DNA of 64,000 nt, from positions 1 through 64,000 of the forward strand of contig JAQBEH010000057.1 in NCBI GenBank assembly GCA_032124015.1. The letters run 5' to 3'. The stretch comes from DASRJG01 sp032124015 (GTDB lineage Bacteria; Acidobacteriota; Polarisedimenticolia; Polarisedimenticolales; DASRJG01). The stretch's first letter is position 1; each line of letters starts with the position of its first letter. Under the pieces are notes generated by a model. The model saw only the letters and a list, made by a program, of their open reading frames with translations. It had not been told where the DNA came from and ran no database searches. The translations under genes were made by a program, and so were the position numbers. Positions 20,128 to 28,146 of the stretch are shown piece after piece.

Positions 20128-21026
20128 GCGACGACTGGGACGGACTTCTTCCGATCGACAAACCCGCCGGGCCGACGAGCCATGACGTCGTGGCCCGGGT
20201 TCGCGCCGCGACCGGGTCGCGACGGGTGGGTCACACCGGAACGCTCGATCCGTCGGCGACCGGACTCTTGCTGCTCGTGCTCGGCCGCGCGACGCGTTTG
20301 GCTCGATTCGTCCCCCAGGCCCCGAAGACCTACCAGGGGGTTCTCGCTCTCGGCGTGACCACGACGACCGACGACCTCGCCGGGGACGTGGTGAACCGGC
20401 ACGAGGGTGCGCTTCCGGGCGCCCAAGCCGTGCTCGCCGCCGCTGCCCAACGCGTCGGCCGGCAACTGCAGGTGCCTCCGGCGTTTTCGGCGCGCCAGGT
20501 GGGCGGCACGCGGATGTACCGGTTAGCGCGCCGTGGGGTGGTCGTCGATGCGCCGGCCACGGAGATCGTCGTCGAACGACTCGTCTTGGCGCCCACGGAC
20601 GCCCCGGACCTCTGGACCTACGAGATGGTCGTTTCGGCCGGAACGTACGTCCGAGCCCTCGTCCGCGATCTCGGCCTCGCCCTCGGGTGCGGCGCGGCCG
20701 TGGCCTCGTTGCGCCGGACGGCGATAGGCCCCTTGCACGTGGACGACGCTCTCTCGCTTCCCACCGAGAAAACGGCGCTTTGCGATGCGGTTCGAGGCCG
20801 GCTGATACCGATCGACGCCATGCCGCTCGACCTCCCATCGGTTGCGCTGGACTCCCCTCTCGACGCCACCCGATTCGCCGCCGGTGGCGTCGTCACGATC
20901 GACGCGGCTCACGTCCAGGATTCGACTCTCGCCGCGGTCCGCGACGACCTCGGGAGGCTCCTTGGGGTCGGCCACAAGGGCGAAGGAACCCTCAGGCCAC
21001 GGATGGTCCTGCCGCGGGAGGCCTGA
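20124..21026 (+). CDS. truB: tRNA pseudouridine(55) synthase TruB
   Basis: The product is 300 residues from GTG 20124, overlapping rbfA by 4 bases. DGLLPIDKPAGPTSHDVV and GHTGTLDPSATGLL (catalytic Asp in the latter) mark the pseudouridine synthase core. KTYQGVLALGVTTTTDD and the GTYVRALVRDLG motif follow, and a PUA-like C-terminal part (about 235-300) is present. It modifies U55 of the T loop in tRNAs. Starting upstream would only add out-of-operon sequence overlapping rbfA. Confidence 0.96.
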   Translation: MSDDWDGLLPIDKPAGPTSHDVVARVRAATGSRRVGHTGTLDPSATGLLLLVLGRATRLARFVPQAPKTYQGVLALGVTTTTDDLAGDVVNRHEGALPGAQAVLAAAAQRVGRQLQVPPAFSARQVGGTRMYRLARRGVVVDAPATEIVVERLVLAPTDAPDLWTYEMVVSAGTYVRALVRDLGLALGCGAAVASLRRTAIGPLHVDDALSLPTEKTALCDAVRGRLIPIDAMPLDLPSVALDSPLDATRFAAGGVVTIDAAHVQDSTLAAVRDDLGRLLGVGHKGEGTLRPRMVLPREA

Positions 21027-21046
21027 CTCCCGCGAACGACCGAGGG

Positions 21047-21076
21047 TTGTCGCCCGGCCGGCGGATGTGGTAGCGT
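21047..21076 (+). promoter_or_regulatory. Weak candidate promoter before rpsO
   Basis: TTGTCG (21047-21052), 18 bases and TAGCGT (21071-21076) lie in the 133-base gap between truB and rpsO. The -10 matches poorly, so read-through from the upstream operon is also likely. Confidence 0.3.
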
Positions 21077-21159
21077 CGGCCCGGTTTTTGGTCGCTCCCT
21101 TATTGAGTTAACCCATCTGGGCCGATCGCGTAAGTCGACGGCTCCGGAGGAGGATGCCA

Positions 21160-21429
21160 GTGGCCCTCGATCTCGCTCGCAAAACCGACGTTATCCACGA
21201 CTATCGAACTCACGATTCGGACACGGGCTCCCCTGAGGTCCAGATCGCCATCCTCACCAAGCGTGTCGCGCAGTTGGCCGACCACTTCCGGTCACACGCC
21301 AAGGACTACCACTCGCGCCTTGGACTCATCAAGATGGTCGGCAAACGCCGCCGCCTGCTCGACTACCTGAAGCGCAAGGACTTTGGACGTTATCAGCGCA
21401 TCATCGCCCGGCTCGGCATCCGCAAGTAG
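21160..21429 (+). CDS. rpsO: 30S ribosomal protein S15
   Basis: From the GTG at 21160 the protein is 89 residues, exactly the usual S15 length, and GGAGGAGG lies 6 bases upstream. The ATG at 21154 is in frame but touches that ribosome site, so the GTG is preferred. Family segments include DTGSPEVQIAILTKRV, LTEHF-like LADHFRSHAKDYHSR, and KMVGKRRRLLDYLK. S15 binds the 16S central domain and in other species represses its own translation. It is followed by pnp, the common rpsO-pnp order. Confidence 0.96.
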   Translation: MALDLARKTDVIHDYRTHDSDTGSPEVQIAILTKRVAQLADHFRSHAKDYHSRLGLIKMVGKRRRLLDYLKRKDFGRYQRIIARLGIRK

Positions 21430-21527
21430 GCTTTTGCTCGCCGTCCGCGCGAACTCGGGGCCGCATCTCGCCCCCTCGACACCGGAACAAACTCAGGGAA
21501 GAGAACCAAGGGACCAAGGGAGTCCCT

Positions 21528-21551
21528 CCCGCGGCGATGACGTTTCGCGGG
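21528..21551 (+). other. Hairpin in the rpsO-pnp intergenic leader
   Basis: CCCGCG (21528-21533) can pair with CGCGGG (21546-21551) around a 12-base loop, 19 bases before the pnp TTG start. A weaker GGGAC/GTCCC hairpin lies just upstream (21510-21526). E. coli pnp is autoregulated through an RNase III-cleaved leader hairpin; a similar role here is only an inference. Confidence 0.35.
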
Positions 21552-21570
21552 CGCGGCAGGAGGCACGGCG

Positions 21571-23790
21571 TTGATACGACGTAAAGAGATTCATGTCGGA
21601 GGGAAGCCCCTCATCGTAGAAACCGGGAAAATTGCGCGGCAGGCCGACGGCGCCGTCACCGTGCGGTGCGGCGACACGGTCGTTCTCGTGACGGCCTGTG
21701 CCGCAAAGACCCCCCGGGAGGGTGTCGACTTCTTGCCGCTCACCGTCGACTACCGGGAAAACACCTATGCCGCCGGGAAGATCCCGGGCGGGTTCTTCCG
21801 CCGGGAAGGGCGCCCCAACGAGAAAGAGGTTTTGACTTCCCGTTTCATCGACCGGCCCTTGCGCCCCCTGTTCCCAACGGGCTGGGCGTGCGAAACACAG
21901 GTCATCGCACTGGTGCTTTCCGCCGACCAGGAAAACGATCCGGACATACTCGCGCTCACGGGCGCATCCTTCGCGCTGGCTGTTTCAGACATCCCGTTTC
22001 CCAATCCGATCGCGGCCGTTCGCGTGGCCCTCTCACCCGACGGCCGCTACGTCATCAACCCGACCTACGCGGAACTTGAGAACAGTCGTTTCGACTTGAT
22101 CGTGGCCGGCTCGGCCGATGCCGTCGTCATGGTCGAAGCGGGCGCCAACGAGGTTTCCGAGGCGGAAGTTCTCGAGGGGATCGGCCACGGCCACGCGGCG
22201 ATCAAACAGATCGTCGCCGCGCAAAACGAACTGTCCCGAGAGATCGCGAAGACAAAGCGCACCGTGCCGCCGGCCGTTGAGCCGGAGAACGTTCGCGAGC
22301 GGATCAGCCGCGAATGGAAGGACAAGCTCGCCTCCGCGATGCGCATCAAGACCAAGCTCGAAAGCTACGCCATGGTCGACGAGTTGAAGAAGGAAATGCT
22401 CGCCGGCTTCGGTCCGGACCAGGCGGCGGAAAAGCGCTTTGCCTCCGGGCTCTGGTACGAATTGCAGGATCAGATCCTCCACGAGGAAATCCTGGAGCGG
22501 GGTGTCCGTCTGGACGGCCGCCGTTTCGACCAGATTCGCCCGATCACGTGCGAGGTCGGGGTGTTGCCGCGAACCCACGGCTCCGCGCTGTTCACGCGCG
22601 GCGAAACGCAGGCTCTCGTCACGGTGACGCTCGGCACGTCGGCCGACGCCCAGAAGCTCGATTGGATCGAAGGCGTTTCGCTGCGGCGCTTCATGCTGCA
22701 CTACAATTTTCCGCCGTTTTCGGTGGGTGAAGTCAAGTTCCTCAGAGGCCCCGGCCGGCGAGAGATCGGCCACGGCGCGCTCGCGGAGCGATCGCTCCTC
22801 CCTCTGGTCCCGAACGAAGAGCAGTGGCCGTATACGATCCGCATCGTCTCGGACATCCTCGAATCGAACGGATCCTCTTCGATGGCTTCCATCTGCGGCG
22901 GGTCGCTCGCTCTGCTCGACGCCGGCGTTCCGCAAAGGGCCCCCGTGGCGGGAATCGCCATGGGGCTCGTGATGATCGGCGACAAGTGGGCGGTGTTGAC
23001 CGACATCGCCGGCGCGGAAGACCATCACGGCGACATGGATTTCAAGGTCGCCGGCTCGGCGGCCGGCATCACGGGCCTCCAGATGGATATCAAGATCGGC
23101 GGGATCACGCCTGAGATCATGCACAAGGCCCTGGAGCAGGCGCGCACGGCGCGTCTTGCGATCCTCGACACGATGAACGCAACGATCTCGACGCATCGTT
23201 CCGCGATCTCTCTCTACGCTCCACGCATCATCACGATCCAAATCAACAAAGAGAAGATTCGCGACGTCATCGGTCAGGGCGGCAAGACGATTCGCTCGAT
23301 CGTCGAGCGCACCGGCTGCAAGATCGAGGTGCACGACGACGGTCGCGTCGACATCGCCTCGTCCGACGAAATCGCAGCTCAGAAGGCCGTCGCGATCATC
23401 AAGGAACTCACCGCGGAAGCGGAACTCGGCCGCACCTACCTCGGCAAGGTGGTTCGCGTCGTGAATTTCGGCGCGTTCGTCGAGGTCCTTCCCGGCGTCG
23501 AAGGGTTGCTACATATCTCGGAGATCGACGAAAAGAGGATCAACGAGGTTCGCGACGTGCTCGACGAGGGCCAGGAGGTCTTGGTCAAAGTCATCGACAT
23601 CGACGGCCAGGGGCGCGTGCGCCTTTCGAGAAAAGCCATCCTCCGCGAGCAGCGCGGCGAGGCCCCCGAGGAGCCGGCGGCCGTCGGCGACCGCCGGGAC
23701 GGACCCGACCGTCCTCGTGGTGGCGACCGCGGGGGTCGCGGGAGCGGCGGACAGGGACCAGGTGGCGGATCCGGATCGCACTCGCGCTGA
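21571..23790 (+). CDS. pnp: Polyribonucleotide nucleotidyltransferase (PNPase)
   Basis: The product is 739 residues from TTG 21571, with GCAGGAGG about 7 bases upstream. Two RNase PH-like domains (about 5-235 and 310-545) are joined by an all-helical linker. A KH domain (about 550-615, with VIGQGGKTIRSI) and an S1 domain (about 620-695) follow. The C-terminal tail (700-739) is Arg/Gly-rich. It degrades RNA 3' to 5' with phosphate and is a core part of RNA decay. The conserved DITGAEDHHGDMDFKVAG-type catalytic segment (here TDIAGAEDHHGDMDFKVAGS) is intact. A rare TTG start may keep expression low. Confidence 0.97.
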   Translation: MIRRKEIHVGGKPLIVETGKIARQADGAVTVRCGDTVVLVTACAAKTPREGVDFLPLTVDYRENTYAAGKIPGGFFRREGRPNEKEVLTSRFIDRPLRPLFPTGWACETQVIALVLSADQENDPDILALTGASFALAVSDIPFPNPIAAVRVALSPDGRYVINPTYAELENSRFDLIVAGSADAVVMVEAGANEVSEAEVLEGIGHGHAAIKQIVAAQNELSREIAKTKRTVPPAVEPENVRERISREWKDKLASAMRIKTKLESYAMVDELKKEMLAGFGPDQAAEKRFASGLWYELQDQILHEEILERGVRLDGRRFDQIRPITCEVGVLPRTHGSALFTRGETQALVTVTLGTSADAQKLDWIEGVSLRRFMLHYNFPPFSVGEVKFLRGPGRREIGHGALAERSLLPLVPNEEQWPYTIRIVSDILESNGSSSMASICGGSLALLDAGVPQRAPVAGIAMGLVMIGDKWAVLTDIAGAEDHHGDMDFKVAGSAAGITGLQMDIKIGGITPEIMHKALEQARTARLAILDTMNATISTHRSAISLYAPRIITIQINKEKIRDVIGQGGKTIRSIVERTGCKIEVHDDGRVDIASSDEIAAQKAVAIIKELTAEAELGRTYLGKVVRVVNFGAFVEVLPGVEGLLHISEIDEKRINEVRDVLDEGQEVLVKVIDIDGQGRVRLSRKAILREQRGEAPEEPAAVGDRRDGPDRPRGGDRGGRGSGGQGPGGGSGSHSR

Positions 23791-23811
23791 CCCGGAGCAG
23801 GCGGACATTCG

Positions 23812-24933
23812 GTGCTCGGTCGTTTAGTGGCGGAATACCTCCTCGAACGTGGGTGGATCACGTCCTCCCAGGTCGAGGAGGCTCGTCGCGCGCAGGGTTT
23901 TTTCGGCGGCCGTCTCGAGACACAACTGCTGAAGCTCGGTTACGTGAACGAGACGCTTCTCGGCGAGGCCCTCACGGAGGTCGCCGGCGTTCCGTTCGCC
24001 TCCTGGAATCGTTTGCGCGCGGCGGCGCCGGCGGCGCTCGGGGCGATACCGCTCCGGCTGATCGAACGCCACCGCGTCTGCCCGTTCCTCCTCGAAGACG
24101 GGCGCCTTAGTGTGGGCACACTTGTCCCCAGCGAACCGGTGGCGCGTCGGGAGATCGAGGCGGTGACGGGGCTCGTCATCGAGCCGTGGATCACGATCGA
24201 ACCGAGGCTGTACCAGGCCCTCAACCGTCACTTCGGGTTGCGCTTTGAAAGCACGCGAGGCATCGCGCTCCCCCGGGGACCAGGCGACGGCCCCCGCGAT
24301 CGCCCGCGAGGCTCCGAGGACAAAGAGGTTGGGCCAAGGCCCACGGACACCGAAGTGGGCCTCGACGGACGGCCACTCGATGCAGAGGTTTCGGTTGACG
24401 ACTACCTACGCACGCAGTCGAACTCTCCTGAAGTCGTCGACACCGGCTCGCTCGATTCCCTCGATGAATCCCTCGCCTCCGCCCGCGATCGAGACGACCT
24501 GGCTGAGGCACTCTTCACATTTTGCGCGGCACGATCGAGCCGCTCGGGACTCTTCGCGGTTGGAAAAGACGCGGTACGCGGGGTTGCCGGCCGCGGACGT
24601 GCGTTTGCTGGGGATGCCCTGCGCACGCTGACGGTGCCCGCGGGCTCGGGGACGATTTTCGATACCGCTCTCTTGAGCGGCGAATTCTATTTCGGAGTCG
24701 TCCCTGCGCTCCCCGCCAACCGGGATCTCTACACCGCTCTGGGTGGGAAACTCCCCAAGAACGTCATGCTGCTTCCCATCGTCCTGAAGGAGCGCACCGT
24801 CGCGCTGCTCTACCTCGACGGCGACGACGAAGCGCTGCCGCAGCCCGACATCCCCTTGATGCGACGCGTCGCCGTCAAGGCGGGGATCGCGTTCGAGATG
24901 CTCCTCTTGCGGAACAAGCTTCGCGAGATCTGA
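23812..24933 (+). CDS. MshEN (GspE N-terminal) plus GAF domain protein
   Basis: The product is 373 residues. Residues 1-140 match the N-terminal domain of type II secretion/type IV pilus ATPases (LGxLLxexGxIT-like start, LLKLGYVNETLLGEALTEVAGVPF), a fold that in MshE binds cyclic di-GMP. A low-complexity linker (about 145-215) contains a repeated DTEVGLDG/DAEVSVDD pattern. A GAF-like domain fills about 225-373. No ATPase domain is present. It starts 21 bases after pnp at a GTG, so it may be co-transcribed. Probably a cytoplasmic sensor or regulator linked to cyclic di-GMP or surface motility; not proven. Confidence 0.7.
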   Translation: MLGRLVAEYLLERGWITSSQVEEARRAQGFFGGRLETQLLKLGYVNETLLGEALTEVAGVPFASWNRLRAAAPAALGAIPLRLIERHRVCPFLLEDGRLSVGTLVPSEPVARREIEAVTGLVIEPWITIEPRLYQALNRHFGLRFESTRGIALPRGPGDGPRDRPRGSEDKEVGPRPTDTEVGLDGRPLDAEVSVDDYLRTQSNSPEVVDTGSLDSLDESLASARDRDDLAEALFTFCAARSSRSGLFAVGKDAVRGVAGRGRAFAGDALRTLTVPAGSGTIFDTALLSGEFYFGVVPALPANRDLYTALGGKLPKNVMLLPIVLKERTVALLYLDGDDEALPQPDIPLMRRVAVKAGIAFEMLLLRNKLREI

Positions 24934-24949
24934 CTCCCGCCCACGTCCG

Positions 24950-26092
24950 TTACTGCTGAAACACTTCGGCGCGATCGCCGATCCGCACTTCACGAGAGGA
25001 GTGCAAGACCTTGACTGTCGACGTCGCGCCGTCCACGGTCAGGACGACGGCCTGCCCGAGCACCAGACGGGGCAGATCTCCGTTGTCGCGGAAGAGGGTC
25101 AAGAGCGAGCCGGGACGCACTCCGGCCGTGTTTCCGAGATCGGTGTTAATGACGTTGCCTCCGGCGACGGAGATCAACTCGTCGGACCCTCCGTCGACGA
25201 TCCATCCCTGCGCGAGTCCTGAGGGATCCATGCATCGGTCGACGGGCGGGATACTCGACACCATCGGACTCGGCAGGTCCTTCCACGGGACGAGCTCGTC
25301 GCCGTGGCGCATCCCTTCGCAGGAAGAAACGAGGACGGCGGTCGCTGTATTTTCCTGGGCGCACAGCACGCGCACGTGGCCCAGGCGCTGCATGTACACC
25401 CCGAGTCGCTCTTTCGTCGCCGGGTGCAGCACTTTATGATCGGGGCGCACCACCAGGTAGTCGGCCCCAGCCTCGATCCCCTGATTCCGGCCTTGATTCA
25501 AGTAGACGATGTCTCCCGCGGCCTGTTCTATCTTCTCGCCTTCGCCCGCCTCGATCGCAAGAGTCGAGGGTTCGTGGTCGCTCTCGACCCACCCCGAGCA
25601 ATAAAGATCGTGTTTGTCGGCAAGCTGCATCATCGCGGGTCGGGACGGCGCGACAGCGCCGGTTCCACGATCGTCCGGCTCGACAGCAGCGGTTTCCGCC
25701 CCCTGGTCGCCCTCCGGCGTCTGGGCCTCCGCGGATGGGGTGGGACCCTCGGGCGGGACCACGTTCGGCTTCCCAGGCACCGCAAGCGGGTCGCCAGGGT
25801 AGATCCAGTGACTGTCGAGGATATAGCGGTTCTGATCCCAGATCTGCGGCCAGAGATGGGGGTCGCCCAGCCACTTGCCCGCAAGGTCCCAAAGCGTGTC
25901 ACCGCTCTGGATGGCGTACGACTCGGCGGTCGGCTGTGGCGGGTCCCAAGGGGTCCAGTGGTCCCCGACCTGCTTCAGGTTCTTGGGAGGGCGCGTGGAC
26001 GCCCCCGTCGACCCGTCCGCTGCCAGGACCAGCGGCGAAACGGCCGCGAGAGCGGTCAGTGTCAGCGCCGCAACCGTCAACGTCTTTCTCAT
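24950..26092 (-). CDS. Secreted LysM-domain protein
   Basis: The product is 380 residues from ATG 26092, which follows GGAGGA by 8 bases. An in-frame ATG further upstream (26236) is rejected because it would precede the signal peptide and lie upstream of the promoter. The signal peptide covers about 1-24. A single LysM domain (about 56-105: YAIQSGDTLWDLAGKWLGDP, WPQIWDQNRYI) binds peptidoglycan. The C-terminal part (about 170-380) has beta-rich segments (DIVYLNQGRNQGIEAG, GSLLTLFRDNG) as in many LysM proteins of Acidobacteriota. Role: cell-wall-associated, function unknown. It converges with the MshEN/GAF gene, leaving 16 bases between stops. Confidence 0.85.
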   Translation of the reverse strand: MRKTLTVAALTLTALAAVSPLVLAADGSTGASTRPPKNLKQVGDHWTPWDPPQPTAESYAIQSGDTLWDLAGKWLGDPHLWPQIWDQNRYILDSHWIYPGDPLAVPGKPNVVPPEGPTPSAEAQTPEGDQGAETAAVEPDDRGTGAVAPSRPAMMQLADKHDLYCSGWVESDHEPSTLAIEAGEGEKIEQAAGDIVYLNQGRNQGIEAGADYLVVRPDHKVLHPATKERLGVYMQRLGHVRVLCAQENTATAVLVSSCEGMRHGDELVPWKDLPSPMVSSIPPVDRCMDPSGLAQGWIVDGGSDELISVAGGNVINTDLGNTAGVRPGSLLTLFRDNGDLPRLVLGQAVVLTVDGATSTVKVLHSSREVRIGDRAEVFQQ

Positions 26093-26181
26093 CGGCGAGT
26101 CCTCCGCAACCACCCGGCCGGACACCCCCCCCAAGGGACTGGCGGGCTTCCAAATCCGGAGATCCAAGATAACCATGTGCG

Positions 26182-26209
26182 AATATAAGCGCGGACGCCT
26201 CGATTTCAA
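26182..26209 (-). promoter_or_regulatory. Promoter of the LysM gene
   Basis: The minus strand has TTGAAA (complement of 26204-26209), 16 bases and TATATT (complement of 26182-26187). The start would be near 26175, about 83 bases before the ATG at 26092. Confidence 0.55.
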
Positions 26210-26239
26210 TGCCCTCATTCGCGGCGCAACGGTCAACTG

Positions 26240-26794
26240 TCAGTATTTGAAGAAATCCAGCGCTGTCCGGCCGTACTCGGCTGTTCTGGTGAGCTTAAGC
26301 CCCGGACGGCCGAGATTTAACAGGTTCCGGCTCTCGCGCTCCACGACCAGCGTTCCGTGCATCCCGAGCAATCGACCTTGGTCGATCCCATCGACCAGAG
26401 CGCACTCAGCCGTGGCGTCGTATGGGGGATCGGCGAAGATCAAGTGATACGGGCCGCCCAGCCGAGCCCGGTCTAGGACATTCTCGACCCTGCCGACGAT
26501 CACGCGGGCCTCGTGCTCGAGGCCCAGCACCTCGACGCTACGCCGCAGCGCCGCCGCCGTTTTGGGGTTGGCCTCGACGAAGACCGCCCTTCGGGCACCG
26601 CGGGAGAGAGCCTCGAAACCGAGTGCGCCGCTCCCGGCGTAGAGGTCGAGCACATCGAAACCCGTGAGATCCTGTCCGAGGATATTGAAGAGCGCTTCTC
26701 GCACCTTGTCCGACGTGGGACGTAGCGCGGGGTCTAGGGCCACGCCCAGGCGCCTTCCGCGCAAGCGACCGGCGACGATCCGAATCGTTCCCAT
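26240..26794 (-). CDS. rsmD: 16S rRNA (guanine(966)-N2)-methyltransferase RsmD
   Basis: The product is 184 residues, the family length. IRIVAGRLRGRRL and RPTSDKVREALFNIL open the protein. The SAM-binding LDLYAGSGALGFEALSRGA and the catalytic FADPPYD motif are intact. It methylates G966 of 16S rRNA in the 30S particle. It is the third gene of a LeuA-like / RhlE / RsmD group, 17 bases after the helicase stop. Confidence 0.95.
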   Translation of the reverse strand: MGTIRIVAGRLRGRRLGVALDPALRPTSDKVREALFNILGQDLTGFDVLDLYAGSGALGFEALSRGARRAVFVEANPKTAAALRRSVEVLGLEHEARVIVGRVENVLDRARLGGPYHLIFADPPYDATAECALVDGIDQGRLLGMHGTLVVERESRNLLNLGRPGLKLTRTAEYGRTALDFFKY

Positions 26795-26811
26795 TCTGAG
26801 CGCCTACGCGA

Positions 26812-28146
26812 TCAAGTCACCGGCGCGGGGGTCGTGCCTCCTCCCGCGCGGCGGCCACCGCGACGTCCCCCCCCGCTTCCGCTGCCCGACCCGCCGCCGG
26901 ATCCGCCCTGCCCGCCCGATCCACCACGCCCGCCGGATCCACCACGCCCGCCGGAACTACCGCGCCCGCCGGAACCACCGCGTCCGCCATGTCCCGTAGG
27001 GCGGTCGCCGCGCCGGGGTGCGGCGTAGGCGAAACCCTCCACGGTCTCCCGTCGAATCGCATGGCCGAGCATCTCTTCGATCTGCGCCGCGCGGGCTCCG
27101 TCGAGTTCGCAAACCAGGGTGAGAGCCTTCCCCTCGCGGTGCGCGCGCCCCGTGCGACCGATTCGGTGGACGTACTCCTCGGCGTGCATCGGTACGTCGA
27201 AATTGACGACGAGGTCGATGTCATCGATATCGAGGCCGCGAGCGGCGACATCCGTCGCGACGAGCACGTCGAACACGCCGTTTCTGAAGGCGGTCAGCGC
27301 GCGCTCGCGGTTGGCCTGCGAAAGCAAACTCGAGAGCGAGACGACTTCGTGATTCCTCGTCCGCAATCGCCTGGCCAGTTCGGAGGTCATCTCACGAGTC
27401 GCGGTGAACACGAGGCACTTCGACGGCCGGTCTCGGTCGAGCACCGTCAGGAGAAGGTCCACTTTCTGCCAGCTCGGCACCTCGAGAAAGGCGTGCTCGA
27501 CGGACTCTTTGACGCGGATCACGGTGTCGATGCGCACGGTCTCGGGGTGCATCAGGTAGCGCTCAGAGAGCGTCTTGATCTCGGGTTGAAAGGTGGCCGA
27601 AAACAGCAGCGTCTGGCGGCTCATCGGAATACGCCGAACGATGGCATCGACGTCGTTGATGAACCCCATGTCGAGCATGCGGTCCGCCTCGTCCAGGACG
27701 AGGAAGCGCGCGCGACGCATCGACACCCAACCCTGTCCGAGGAAATCGAGAAGGCGCCCCGGCGTCGCCACGAGCAGGTCGCAGCCCTGGGTCAACTCGG
27801 ACTTCTGTCCTCCGCTCGAGGTGCCTCCGTAGGCGAGGACCGTGCGAAGCCCTACGTGCTTGCCGAACCGTTCCGCCTCGCCGGCGACCTGGATCGCCAA
27901 CTCACGCGTGGGACAGACCACCACCGCATGCGGGCCGTCGCCCTCCGCCTTGAACGCCTGCAGGATGGGGAGCAGGTAGGCGAGCGTCTTCCCGGTCCCG
28001 GTCTGCGCAACCCCCACGAGATCGTGGCCAGCCAGGATCAACGGAATCGCCTGGAGCTGAATGGGTGTAGGGCGGGTATAGCCGGCTTCGTCCAGCGCGC
28101 GCTGGAGTTCCGTGCGGAGACCGAACTGCCGGAACGAATCCGTCAT
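26812..28146 (-). CDS. rhlE: DEAD-box RNA helicase, RhlE type
   Basis: The product is 444 residues. A Q motif (YTRPTPIQLQAIP), Walker A AQTGTGKT, PTRELA, TPGRLLD, DEAD-box VLDEADRML, SAT, and C-terminal helicase motifs VATDVAARGLDI and HRIGRTGR are all present. The last 60 residues are a Gly/Arg/Ser-rich tail built from five 18-bp repeats. RhlE-type helicases remodel ribosomal or mRNA structures, and such tails bind RNA. The ATG at 28146 overlaps the stop of the upstream gene (ATGA), so translation is probably coupled; a TTG 6 bases upstream is possible. Confidence 0.94.
   Translation of the reverse strand: MTDSFRQFGLRTELQRALDEAGYTRPTPIQLQAIPLILAGHDLVGVAQTGTGKTLAYLLPILQAFKAEGDGPHAVVVCPTRELAIQVAGEAERFGKHVGLRTVLAYGGTSSGGQKSELTQGCDLLVATPGRLLDFLGQGWVSMRRARFLVLDEADRMLDMGFINDVDAIVRRIPMSRQTLLFSATFQPEIKTLSERYLMHPETVRIDTVIRVKESVEHAFLEVPSWQKVDLLLTVLDRDRPSKCLVFTATREMTSELARRLRTRNHEVVSLSSLLSQANRERALTAFRNGVFDVLVATDVAARGLDIDDIDLVVNFDVPMHAEEYVHRIGRTGRAHREGKALTLVCELDGARAAQIEEMLGHAIRRETVEGFAYAAPRRGDRPTGHGGRGGSGGRGSSGGRGGSGGRGGSGGQGGSGGGSGSGSGGGRRGGRRAGGGTTPAPVT
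26895..26984 (-). repeat. Five tandem 18-bp repeats in the rhlE tail
   Basis: Consensus on the plus strand is CGCCGGATCCACCACGCC, five units with no gaps. Each encodes six residues of the Gly-Gly-(Arg/Ser) type. The unit length keeps the frame, so copy-number change would only alter tail length. Confidence 0.8.

Noticed and set aside
21154..21159. ATG 21154 as the rpsO start
   Set aside because: The Shine-Dalgarno GGAGGAGG touches it; GTG 21160 has ideal spacing and gives the standard 89-residue S15.
26895..26984. Possible CRISPR-like repeat array
   Set aside because: The units are contiguous 18-bp tandem repeats without spacers and encode the Gly-rich tail of RhlE.
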